Positions 27,126 to 33,963 of a stretch of 64,000 nt of DNA are shown here, piece after piece. The notes beneath the pieces were generated by a model, which saw nothing but the letters and a program-made list of their open reading frames with translations, had not been told where the DNA came from and ran no database searches. Each line of letters opens with the position of its first letter. Position 1 is the first letter of the stretch. The position numbers and the translations under genes are program-made. Source of the DNA: an uncultured Collinsella sp. (GTDB lineage: Bacteria > Actinomycetota > Coriobacteriia > Coriobacteriales > Coriobacteriaceae); NCBI GenBank assembly GCA_958413765.1, contig CATYVH010000001.1, positions 1 to 64,000 of the forward strand, read 5' to 3'.

Positions 27126-27863
27126 TTAGTCTCGCGCGTCGTTGATGGCGGTTATCGTCAACCTGGTTCCGTCGACCGTAAACGATATGTCGAGCCCAGC
27201 GTAAGCCAAATGGTAAACGCGGTTTGGCTCGTGTTTGCTGCCCGCACGGCGCGGATCTTGGCGGAGCACCTCGATCAAGCCGGGGAGCTTTTCAGGCGGG
27301 ACCATATCCTGCAGCACTTGCGGAAACTCGACGTCGAGCTCTTGCCACGGCGCGTCTTCAATCCAGCCGCCCGTTGCATCCGGGTGGCAGTCCGCAAACG
27401 GAATGTAGGGCTTAATGTCGTAGATGGGCGTGCCGTCGCGCAGGTCGGCCCCCAGCACATGAATGATGGGGCCATCGTCGGTAAGCTCAACACGATCGAG
27501 CTTGACGCAGGTGAGCCCGATGGGATTAGGGCGAAACGGACTGCGCGTGGCAAACACGCCCACGCGCTCGGCTCCACCCAGACGCGGCGGGCGCACGGTT
27601 TTCGACCATTTTGCGTTGGTTCCGGACCTGTCCTGCGTCTTGGCATCGGCGGCGATGTCTTCGGCCGTGCCGCCGGGCGTTCCGTTTTCAAAGCGCCAGA
27701 GCAGCCATAGGTGAGAGAAGGAGTCCAGGCCCTCAACTGCCGCGTTGGAGGCAAATTCCGGCTCAAAGACGATTCGCCCCTGCAGATGAGGCGCCAAAAA
27801 GCTGTTGCGCGGAATGCCGAACTTTTGCGGCAGGTCGGTATGTATGCGTGCGATAGGTTCCAT
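27126..27863 (-). CDS. trmO: tRNA N6-methyltransferase TrmO
   Basis: A 245-residue TrmO (TsaA, UPF0066) protein. Typical motifs are the N-terminal PIARIHTDLPQKFGIPR, then GVFATRSPFRPNPIGL, the SAM-binding signature, then DIKPYIP. TrmO methylates N6 of threonylcarbamoyladenosine at position 37 in tRNA-Thr. ATG 27861-27863 is chosen by homology. There is no ribosome binding site; a TACAAT -10 box ends 7 nt before it, so translation may be leaderless. An ATG three codons upstream is the alternative. Confidence 0.9.
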   Translation of the reverse strand: MEPIARIHTDLPQKFGIPRNSFLAPHLQGRIVFEPEFASNAAVEGLDSFSHLWLLWRFENGTPGGTAEDIAADAKTQDRSGTNAKWSKTVRPPRLGGAERVGVFATRSPFRPNPIGLTCVKLDRVELTDDGPIIHVLGADLRDGTPIYDIKPYIPFADCHPDATGGWIEDAPWQELDVEFPQVLQDMVPPEKLPGLIEVLRQDPRRAGSKHEPNRVYHLAYAGLDISFTVDGTRLTITAINDARD

Positions 27864-28004
27864 GCCGGTCATTGTACGGCACAGGCGTGCGGGTGAAGGG
27901 TCGCGATTCCATCTCACTGCCATCTGCATGCAACCAACGGTTGCTTGGAAGGGTGCCAGCCGCCGCGTATGCTTAAAGCCATCAACCAGCAGAAAGGAGC
28001 CGTT

Positions 28005-28832
28005 ATGGCCTTCGCAGAAAAGCTCATCGCTGCCCGTCGCGCCCATCACCTAACCCAAGAGCAGCTCGCCGCCAAGCTCTTCGTCACACGCCAAGCCATC
28101 AGCCGTTGGGAGCGCGGTGAGGTCACACCGGGCATCGACATGATGAAGCTCATTGCCGCTGTAACCGGCGAGCCCCTGTCTCACCTGCTCGAAATGCCCG
28201 AGCACTACTGCCAGAGCTGCGGCATGATACTCACGCCCGACGACTGCGGTACCGATGCTCACGGCGCCACGACCGACCATTACTGCAAGTGGTGCTACGA
28301 CCACGGCAAGTACACCTACGAGACCACGATGGAGGCAATGATCGAGGACTGCGCTCCGCGCCTGGCGCAAAACACCGGCATGTCGCTCGACGAGGCTGTC
28401 TCGCTCATGGGTGCCGTGCTGCCGCAACTGGAGCGCTGGCGTACCGTGCAGGAAAACGAGGAGCGCTACGGCGCCGAGGCACGGGCGCGCTATGGCGATG
28501 AGGCTATCGATGCAGCAAACGAAACGTTACTGGACATGGATCCTCAGACATGGAACGACATGAAAGAACTTGAACGCGCTATTCTGGGTCAGCTCTCGAT
28601 TGCCATGGGCGACGGGGATCCCAAGAGCACCGAGGCCCAAAAACTTGTTGCGATGCATCGCCGTTGGATTAGCCTCAACTGGGGAAGCGAGCCCCAAGAC
28701 GAGGCATATCTGGGGCTCGCCCACGGCTACCTCGCCGATCAGCGCTTTATCGACTACTACGACAAGCCCTGCGGCGCCGGCGCCACGGCGCTTCTGGTTC
28801 AGGCGATCGAGTCGTCGTTGACGCGCGCATAG
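28005..28832 (+). CDS. XRE regulator fused to zinc ribbon and TipAS domain
   Basis: A 275-residue three-part protein: an XRE helix-turn-helix (about 5-60), a zinc-ribbon with Cys69, Cys72, Cys94 and Cys97 (YCQSC...YCKWC), and a C-terminal helical domain resembling TipAS (about 125-270, including WNDMKELERAILGQL). TipAS binds thiopeptide antibiotics and, in classical TipA, is fused to a MerR domain. Here an XRE domain replaces MerR. A ligand-responsive regulator is inferred; target and ligand are unknown. The ATG follows AAAGGAG. The glutaredoxin gene begins 51 bp downstream and may be in the same transcript. Confidence 0.82.
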   Translation: MAFAEKLIAARRAHHLTQEQLAAKLFVTRQAISRWERGEVTPGIDMMKLIAAVTGEPLSHLLEMPEHYCQSCGMILTPDDCGTDAHGATTDHYCKWCYDHGKYTYETTMEAMIEDCAPRLAQNTGMSLDEAVSLMGAVLPQLERWRTVQENEERYGAEARARYGDEAIDAANETLLDMDPQTWNDMKELERAILGQLSIAMGDGDPKSTEAQKLVAMHRRWISLNWGSEPQDEAYLGLAHGYLADQRFIDYYDKPCGAGATALLVQAIESSLTRA

Positions 28833-28883
28833 ACCGCGGCGGCTTTGGGTATTTCAATCGAAACCTCAACCGATTGGAGACCC

Positions 28884-29129
28884 ATGGCTACTGATCACGA
28901 GCTCGTGCTCTACGTTATGACCGGCTGCCCGTATTGCATAAAGGTCAAGCGCTTCCTGGCCGATAACGGCGTGACCATTCCCGAGCGCAATATCTCGACC
29001 GATACCGAAGCCGAGCAGACACTCATCGCCGTCGGCGGAAAACGCCAGGTTCCCTGCCTGTTCATCGATGGCAAACCGCTCTACGAATCAAGCGACATCA
29101 TCGCGTGGGTGCAGAAGAACCTGCTCTAG
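28884..29129 (+). CDS. Glutaredoxin
   Basis: An 81-residue glutaredoxin with the active site CPYC at 15-18 and the QVPCLFIDG cis-proline segment. It reduces disulfides or glutathione-type mixed disulfides. In anaerobic actinobacteria the low-molecular-weight thiol partner is uncertain; a CoA-disulfide reductase is encoded at 42867. The ATG at 28884 follows GGAGA. Confidence 0.92.
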   Translation: MATDHELVLYVMTGCPYCIKVKRFLADNGVTIPERNISTDTEAEQTLIAVGGKRQVPCLFIDGKPLYESSDIIAWVQKNLL

Positions 29130-29132
29130 CAC

Positions 29133-29182
29133 TCATTGGGGACGTACTTAAATGAATAGTCGTTAAAGAACGTCCCCAATGA
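29133..29182. repeat. 50-bp GGGGACGTTC-family palindrome
   Basis: TCATTGGGGACGT (29133-29145) and ACGTCCCCAATGA (29170-29182) are perfect inverted repeats with partly paired inner sequence. It fills the gap between the convergent glutaredoxin and dus genes. Confidence 0.85.
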
Positions 29183-29186
29183 CTAA

Positions 29187-30146
29187 CTAGCCGTGAAAGC
29201 GGGCTATGGGCGCAAGTGGCTGTTCGCGGAAGACGCGATCGACGGCGGCGCGGTATTCGTCGACCTTTTTGGTCTTGCGAACGAGCTTGTGAACGGTCGC
29301 GGGATCGGCGAAGGCGCATTTGGCGTAGAACCACCACTCCTTCATGCGAAAGACCGCGTTGCCCCCAATCTCGTCTGCATAGGCCGCAAACAGCGTGTCG
29401 TGGAAACGCTGCAGCTCGGCTGCCGTGGCAGCGGGACCGCCGTTGACCATGCGAGCCAGAGCGGGGTTCGCAAGCAGGCCGCGTCCCAGCATTACATGGC
29501 GCGTGCCGGGATAGGCCTCCACCAGCGCGTCCATATCCTCAAGATCAAAGATGTCGCCGTTATAGGCCACGGGAAACGGCGCCCGCTCCAGCGTCTCGCC
29601 GTAAAACTCTTTGCGCGGCGAGCCCGTATAGCGGTCCTTTTGCACGCGCGGATGCACGATCAGCTCTGCCAGCGGCATGCGGCAATAGAGGTCGAGCACA
29701 CGCTCGTATTCATCATCGCTTTCCAATCCCAATCGGGTCTTGACCGAGACGGTCAGCGGCGAGCGCTCGCACACGTCGCTCAGGAACACCTCGAGCTCAT
29801 CCAGGTTGCGCAGAAAGCCCGAGCCCTTGCCTTTGGCGACAACCGTACCCGAGGGGCAGCCAAGGTTGAGGTTGACCTCGCGGTAACCCATATCGGCGAG
29901 CACCTGCGCCGCCCACACAAACTCGTCCGCGTTCTTGGACATCAGCTGAGGCACCACGTTAAGCCCCTGGTTATTGGCAGGATCGACCTCTTTAAACGCC
30001 TTGCCGCCAAAGCGGTTGCCCACGCGCGGCGGCGGCAAAAACGGCGTGTAATAGCAATCGAGCGCACCAAAACACTCCGCATGCACGCGACGGAACACAT
30101 GCCCGGTAATCCCCTCCATGGGGGCCAGCGATAAGTACATCGACAT
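29187..30146 (-). CDS. tRNA-dihydrouridine synthase family protein
   Basis: A 319-residue Dus-family FMN enzyme. LAPMEGITG at 7-15 starts the TIM barrel, GCPSG at 96-100 carries the catalytic Cys97, then VKTRLG and VHPRVQKDRYTG line the active site. It reduces specific uridines in the tRNA D-loop. Subfamily (DusA, B or C) is not assigned. ATG 30144-30146 follows GAGAG; a second ATG two codons in is possible. A 29-bp palindrome lies 16 bp upstream. Confidence 0.92.
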   Translation of the reverse strand: MSMYLSLAPMEGITGHVFRRVHAECFGALDCYYTPFLPPPRVGNRFGGKAFKEVDPANNQGLNVVPQLMSKNADEFVWAAQVLADMGYREVNLNLGCPSGTVVAKGKGSGFLRNLDELEVFLSDVCERSPLTVSVKTRLGLESDDEYERVLDLYCRMPLAELIVHPRVQKDRYTGSPRKEFYGETLERAPFPVAYNGDIFDLEDMDALVEAYPGTRHVMLGRGLLANPALARMVNGGPAATAAELQRFHDTLFAAYADEIGGNAVFRMKEWWFYAKCAFADPATVHKLVRKTKKVDEYRAAVDRVFREQPLAPIARFHG

Positions 30147-30161
30147 CCACTCTCACATCAA

Positions 30162-30190
30162 TGTGACAAAGGGACAGTCCCTTTGTCACA
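30162..30190. repeat. 29-bp perfect palindrome, TGTGACAAAGGGAC family
   Basis: Same sequence as at 572-600 apart from the central base, which is A here. It lies between the start of dus and the end of the mgtA-linked small gene, on the 3' side of the latter. Confidence 0.9.
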
Positions 30191-30250
30191 TCTGCAAATC
30201 ATCATTCGAGTGTTTATTTTGGCACAGCAACGCAAGCGGCCCCATGCACG

Positions 30251-30406
30251 TTATTCGTCCTTCGGCAGCGGCTTCATGCTCCAAAAGACGACGTTCATAA
30301 TGACGACGATGATGAGCACCACGCCGTTGGCCACCCAAAAGCCCATATTCAGGCCGAGCCACTCCGAGGTGCCAAACAGGTCAATCCAAATCTGCGTCCA
30401 ATTCAT
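30251..30406 (-). CDS. 51-residue membrane peptide downstream of mgtA
   Basis: A 51-codon frame, 30 bp after mgtA on the same strand, with ATG behind AGAGGAG. The sequence has a Trp-rich amphipathic start (MNWTQIWIDLFG), one long hydrophobic helix (GFWVANGVVLIIVVIMNVVF, split from its neighbours at about 22-41) and a basic-acidic tail KPLPKDE. Enteric bacteria encode tiny membrane peptides that stabilise or degrade Mg2+ transporters (MgtS, MgtR). Sequence similarity to them is not evident; the parallel is by position, size and topology. It may be a subunit or regulator of this P-type ATPase. Confidence 0.6.
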   Translation of the reverse strand: MNWTQIWIDLFGTSEWLGLNMGFWVANGVVLIIVVIMNVVFWSMKPLPKDE

Positions 30407-30436
30407 GCGAACGCTCCTCTCATGTCAAATCCCCTG

Positions 30437-33205
30437 TTACAGCAACTCGCCATAGCGCCTGACATAGGCCTTCTTAAGGCTTGTTGCCAACGCCATATAC
30501 AGCAAGATGCACGGGATCAGGAACAGGAAGTACTCAACGGGCAGGGCACCCAGGCCCAACGTAGGCCCAAGCGGGCTAAACGGAATCGCCGTGAGCAGCG
30601 CGATGCCCGTCATCGTGAGCAGCATCACCGGCGCCGAGGCACGGCTCTGAATAAACGGCAGCTTGGGCGTGCGGATCATATGAATGACCAACGTCTGACT
30701 CCACATGGACTCGACAAACCAACCGGCCTGGAACAGCGCGATGTATGCCAGCTGCATCTGCTCCAGCGCAGCGCCCGAGTAAACGTGCGCAAGATCGTTA
30801 AACAGCACGCCGTGGCTCACAAACAGCGGACAGAAGACAAAATACATAAAGATATAGGTCATAAAGTCAAAGATGGAGCTGGTGGGCCCGATCCAGATCA
30901 TGAACCTGCCGACACTCGACGCATCCCAGGTACGCGGCACGCGCAGGAACTCCTCGTCCACGTTATCCCAGGGAATCGCCAGGCAGCTGCAGTCATAAAT
31001 CAAGTTGAGCAGAATCAGCTGGATGCTCATCATGGGCAAAAACGGCAGCAGGGCAGACGCGGCAAGCACGCTAAACATGTTGCCGAAGTTTGAGCTCGCG
31101 GTCATCTTGATGTACTTGATCATGTTGGCGTAGGTCTTACGCCCCTCGACGATGCCTTCCTCGAGCACCATCAGGTCCTTCTCAAGCAAGATGATGTCCG
31201 CCGACTCCTTGGCAACGTCGACGGCGGTATCGACCGAGATGCCGATATCGGACGACTTCATGGCCGAGGCATCGTTGATGCCGTCACCCATGTAGCCCAC
31301 AACATGCCCGTTGTCGCGCAGGACGGAGACGACGCGTGCCTTTTGGTCGGGCGTGAGCTTGGCAAACACCTGCACGTCCTCGGCACGACGAGCGAGCTCC
31401 GCATCATCCATGGTGGCAATGTCGCTACCCAGCAGCATGTTGTTGACCTGCAGCCCCACCTGCTTGCAGATGGTGCGCGTGACCTTCTCGTTGTCGCCGG
31501 TCAAAATCTTGGTGACGACACCATGGTTGCGCAGCGCCTCGATGGCATCGGCCGTCGACTCTTTGGGCGGATCCAAAAACGCCAGATAGCCGATCAGGAC
31601 CATATCGCACTCGTCCTCGGCGCTAAAGGCACCGGCCGGCGAAGGATTGGACTTTTGCGCAATCGCCAACACACGAAAACCGTCGTCGTTTAAATCGGCG
31701 ACCGTTGCCAGGATACGCCTGCGTACCTCGTCGTCCAGCACGCGAACCGCACCATCGATCTCGACATGCGAGCATACCGAGAGCATTTCCTCGACAGCGC
31801 CCTTGGTGACCATCTGAGTCTTACCGCTGCGGTCGCGCACCACGGTGGTAAGGCGACGGCGCGTAAAATCAAACGGCACCTCGTCGACCTTTACATATGC
31901 CTCCGAAAGGTCGGTGAGACTCGGGTCGTTTTGCTCCTCTTCCTCGGTGCACTTGATAATCGCCAGGTCCATGAGGTTCTTGTAACCCGTCTGGAAATAA
32001 CTGTTGAGATAGGCATGGCGCAGAACGCGCAAATCCTCCTGGCCATTGATATTCCAGTGATATTCCAGCACCACCTGGTCCTGTGTCAGCGTGCCGGTCT
32101 TATCCGTACACAGCACATCCATGGCGCCAAAGTTCTGAATCGAGTTGAGGTTCTTGACGATGGTCTGCTTTTTGCTCATGGCAACTGCGCCCTTGGCAAG
32201 ACACGTGGTGACGATCATGGGCAGCATCTCGGGCGTGAGGCCCACGGCGATGCTGATGGCAAAGAGGCCGGCATCGAGCCAATCGCCCTTGGTAACGCCG
32301 TTAATCAAAAAGACGAACGGAACCATCACCATCATAAAGCGGATGAGCACCCACGAGACGCCATTGACGCCTTTGGAAAAGCTGGTCTCCACGGCGTCAT
32401 CCGAAAGGCTCGACGCCATGGAGCCAAACAGGGTCTGCTCGCCCACGCTAAAGACGACTGCGGTCGCGCTGCCCGAGATCACGCTGCTGCCCATAAGGGC
32501 GATATTCTCGAACGACGTTGCCGAGTCGGATTCTGCGCAGGTCGCGGGCACCTTCTCGACAGGCTCGCTCTCGCCCGTCAGGCTGGCCTGGCTCACAAAG
32601 AGATCCTTTGCCTCGATGATCCTCACGTCTGCGGGGATCATGTCGCCAGCGGAAAGGTGCACGATGTCGCCGACCACCACGTCGTCGATGGGAATCTCCT
32701 TTTTGGGAGCATCCTTTCGAGTGACCGTCACGGTCGTCGTGATCATGTCGAGCAGCTTTTCGGCCGCGTTGCCGCTACGCGCCTCCTGGATATAGCGCAA
32801 CGTGCCCGAAAGCACCACCATCGTGGTGATGATAATCACGGTCAGCGGATCGAAATCTTCCGGCGTGCTTCCCATAAGCGAAAGGGAGGGAAACACCATG
32901 TCCGTTGCCGCCGAGATAATGGCCAGGAAAAACAGGATTGCCGTAAAGGGGTTGACGAAGGCATCTGCGAGCCTGCGGGCCAGCGACTTTTTCTTGCCGC
33001 GCGTGACCACGTTGCGCCCGTTGTCCGCCTCGCTGTGTGCGACCTCGTCGCGGTCCAGGCCACCCAAGTTGGACCCGACCCATGCCATAGCATCGGTCAG
33101 CGGAATGGTCGCCGCATACTGGATGCGCCCCTCCGCACGATGCCGAATCAAATCGTGCTGCGCTTGAGCCGTCGATGCCGCGCGATGCATGGTTAACATC
33201 TTCAC
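30437..33205 (-). CDS. mgtA: Magnesium-translocating P-type ATPase
   Basis: A 922-residue type IIIB P-type ATPase. NPFTAILFFLAIISA is helix 1, LTGESEPVEK is the actuator-domain motif, TPEMLP in helix 4 is typical of MgtA/MgtB, Asp368 in DKTGTLT is phosphorylated, and GDGINDASAM is the hinge. It imports Mg2+ using ATP. Start is probably GTG 33205 with GGAG eight bases upstream; ATG two codons in is an alternative. Its own leader (33233-33349) resembles an M-box, and a small membrane peptide follows. A divergent paralogue lies upstream at 33964. Confidence 0.93.
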   Translation of the reverse strand: MKMLTMHRAASTAQAQHDLIRHRAEGRIQYAATIPLTDAMAWVGSNLGGLDRDEVAHSEADNGRNVVTRGKKKSLARRLADAFVNPFTAILFFLAIISAATDMVFPSLSLMGSTPEDFDPLTVIIITTMVVLSGTLRYIQEARSGNAAEKLLDMITTTVTVTRKDAPKKEIPIDDVVVGDIVHLSAGDMIPADVRIIEAKDLFVSQASLTGESEPVEKVPATCAESDSATSFENIALMGSSVISGSATAVVFSVGEQTLFGSMASSLSDDAVETSFSKGVNGVSWVLIRFMMVMVPFVFLINGVTKGDWLDAGLFAISIAVGLTPEMLPMIVTTCLAKGAVAMSKKQTIVKNLNSIQNFGAMDVLCTDKTGTLTQDQVVLEYHWNINGQEDLRVLRHAYLNSYFQTGYKNLMDLAIIKCTEEEEQNDPSLTDLSEAYVKVDEVPFDFTRRRLTTVVRDRSGKTQMVTKGAVEEMLSVCSHVEIDGAVRVLDDEVRRRILATVADLNDDGFRVLAIAQKSNPSPAGAFSAEDECDMVLIGYLAFLDPPKESTADAIEALRNHGVVTKILTGDNEKVTRTICKQVGLQVNNMLLGSDIATMDDAELARRAEDVQVFAKLTPDQKARVVSVLRDNGHVVGYMGDGINDASAMKSSDIGISVDTAVDVAKESADIILLEKDLMVLEEGIVEGRKTYANMIKYIKMTASSNFGNMFSVLAASALLPFLPMMSIQLILLNLIYDCSCLAIPWDNVDEEFLRVPRTWDASSVGRFMIWIGPTSSIFDFMTYIFMYFVFCPLFVSHGVLFNDLAHVYSGAALEQMQLAYIALFQAGWFVESMWSQTLVIHMIRTPKLPFIQSRASAPVMLLTMTGIALLTAIPFSPLGPTLGLGALPVEYFLFLIPCILLYMALATSLKKAYVRRYGELL

Positions 33206-33232
33206 TTATTACGCTCCGTTCTATCGATTGCG

Positions 33233-33349
33233 TGCAGAGCAACTTAGCTGCGGCGGTCCTTAACAAGATGGGCCCGCGGCGGCGCACATCGCCCTGCGCT
33301 TCCGGTACTGTCACTGCCGCTCAAGGTCCTCACCTCTCCTTCGCGTCTG
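33233..33349 (-). promoter_or_regulatory. M-box-like leader of mgtA
   Basis: The 160 bp before mgtA hold no gene. On the minus strand they contain AGGTGAGG near the 5' side and GCTAAGTTGCTCT near the 3' side, enclosed by GCAGA/TCTGC. These resemble the conserved ends of the M-box (ykoK) Mg2+ riboswitch (AGGTGAGGCTCC and GCTAAAGCTCT). The interior is shorter and does not clearly match, so it is a variant or chance resemblance. A -10-like TATTCT is at 33361-33366. Confidence 0.35.
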
Positions 33350-33368
33350 CGACTGTTCACAGAATAGA

Positions 33369-33410
33369 AAAGCCGCAAGACCCAGCACATGGCTGGTTTC
33401 TTGCGGCTTT
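33369..33410 (-). terminator. Terminator after the winged-helix gene
   Basis: AAAGCCGCAAGA and TCTTGCGGCTTT form a 12-bp stem with further inner pairing and, on the minus strand, a TTTTCTATTCT tail. It ends the second ATPase/winged-helix operon and separates it from mgtA. Confidence 0.85.
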
Positions 33411-33471
33411 CTTGCGATTCGGCAAGGATTGTTCTGCTGTTTTCGATCGGCAGCGGCAATAGGCCAAAGCG

Positions 33472-33954
33472 TCATTCGGTCATCTTGTAGCCAACGCCCC
33501 ACACGGTCAACAGATAGCGCGGGTTATCGGGCTCGGGCTCAATCTTCTTTCGTATCTTTCGGACAAAGGCCATGATGTTGCTGTCGTCGAGCAAATACTC
33601 GTCCCGCCACACGGCCCGATAGATTTCTTCTTTGCTAAAGACCGTGCCCCGATTGGTGGCCAAAAAGGCAAGGATGTCAAACTCCTTGGGTGTGAGCGAG
33701 ACGGGCGCCCCCAGGACTTTCACGGTGCGCGAAGCCAGGTCAATCGACAGCCCATCGATAACGATGGGTTCTGTGCCCGAACCGGGCTGCGAGCCCGCGA
33801 GCATCAGTTCAACGGACGTGAGCCTGCCCGACGCGATATCGGCAAATATGGGCGCAAGCTCAAGGGCGGCGGCACTACCGGACGAGAACAGCGCACCGCT
33901 GAGCTCGGCGGCCTCGGCGGGCGTGATCGCTATGTTGGTTCTGTTCGTTCGCAT
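33472..33954 (-). CDS. OmpR-type winged-helix regulator without receiver
   Basis: A 160-residue protein whose C-terminal 95 residues are an OmpR/PhoB DNA-binding domain (IDLASRTVKVLGAPVSLT, then FDILAFLATNRGTVFSKEEI and RYLLTVWGVGYKM). The N-terminal 60 residues do not resemble a receiver and lack its Asp and Lys. It begins 9 bp after the second P-type ATPase gene and shares its transcript. It may regulate the Mg2+ genes by a signal other than phosphorylation. No partner kinase is nearby. Confidence 0.85.
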   Translation of the reverse strand: MRTNRTNIAITPAEAAELSGALFSSGSAAALELAPIFADIASGRLTSVELMLAGSQPGSGTEPIVIDGLSIDLASRTVKVLGAPVSLTPKEFDILAFLATNRGTVFSKEEIYRAVWRDEYLLDDSNIMAFVRKIRKKIEPEPDNPRYLLTVWGVGYKMTE

Positions 33955-33963
33955 AGAACCACC

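Noticed and set aside
31766..33196. 476-codon plus-strand frame
   Set aside because: Antisense to mgtA; His/Arg-rich shadow without recognisable domain.
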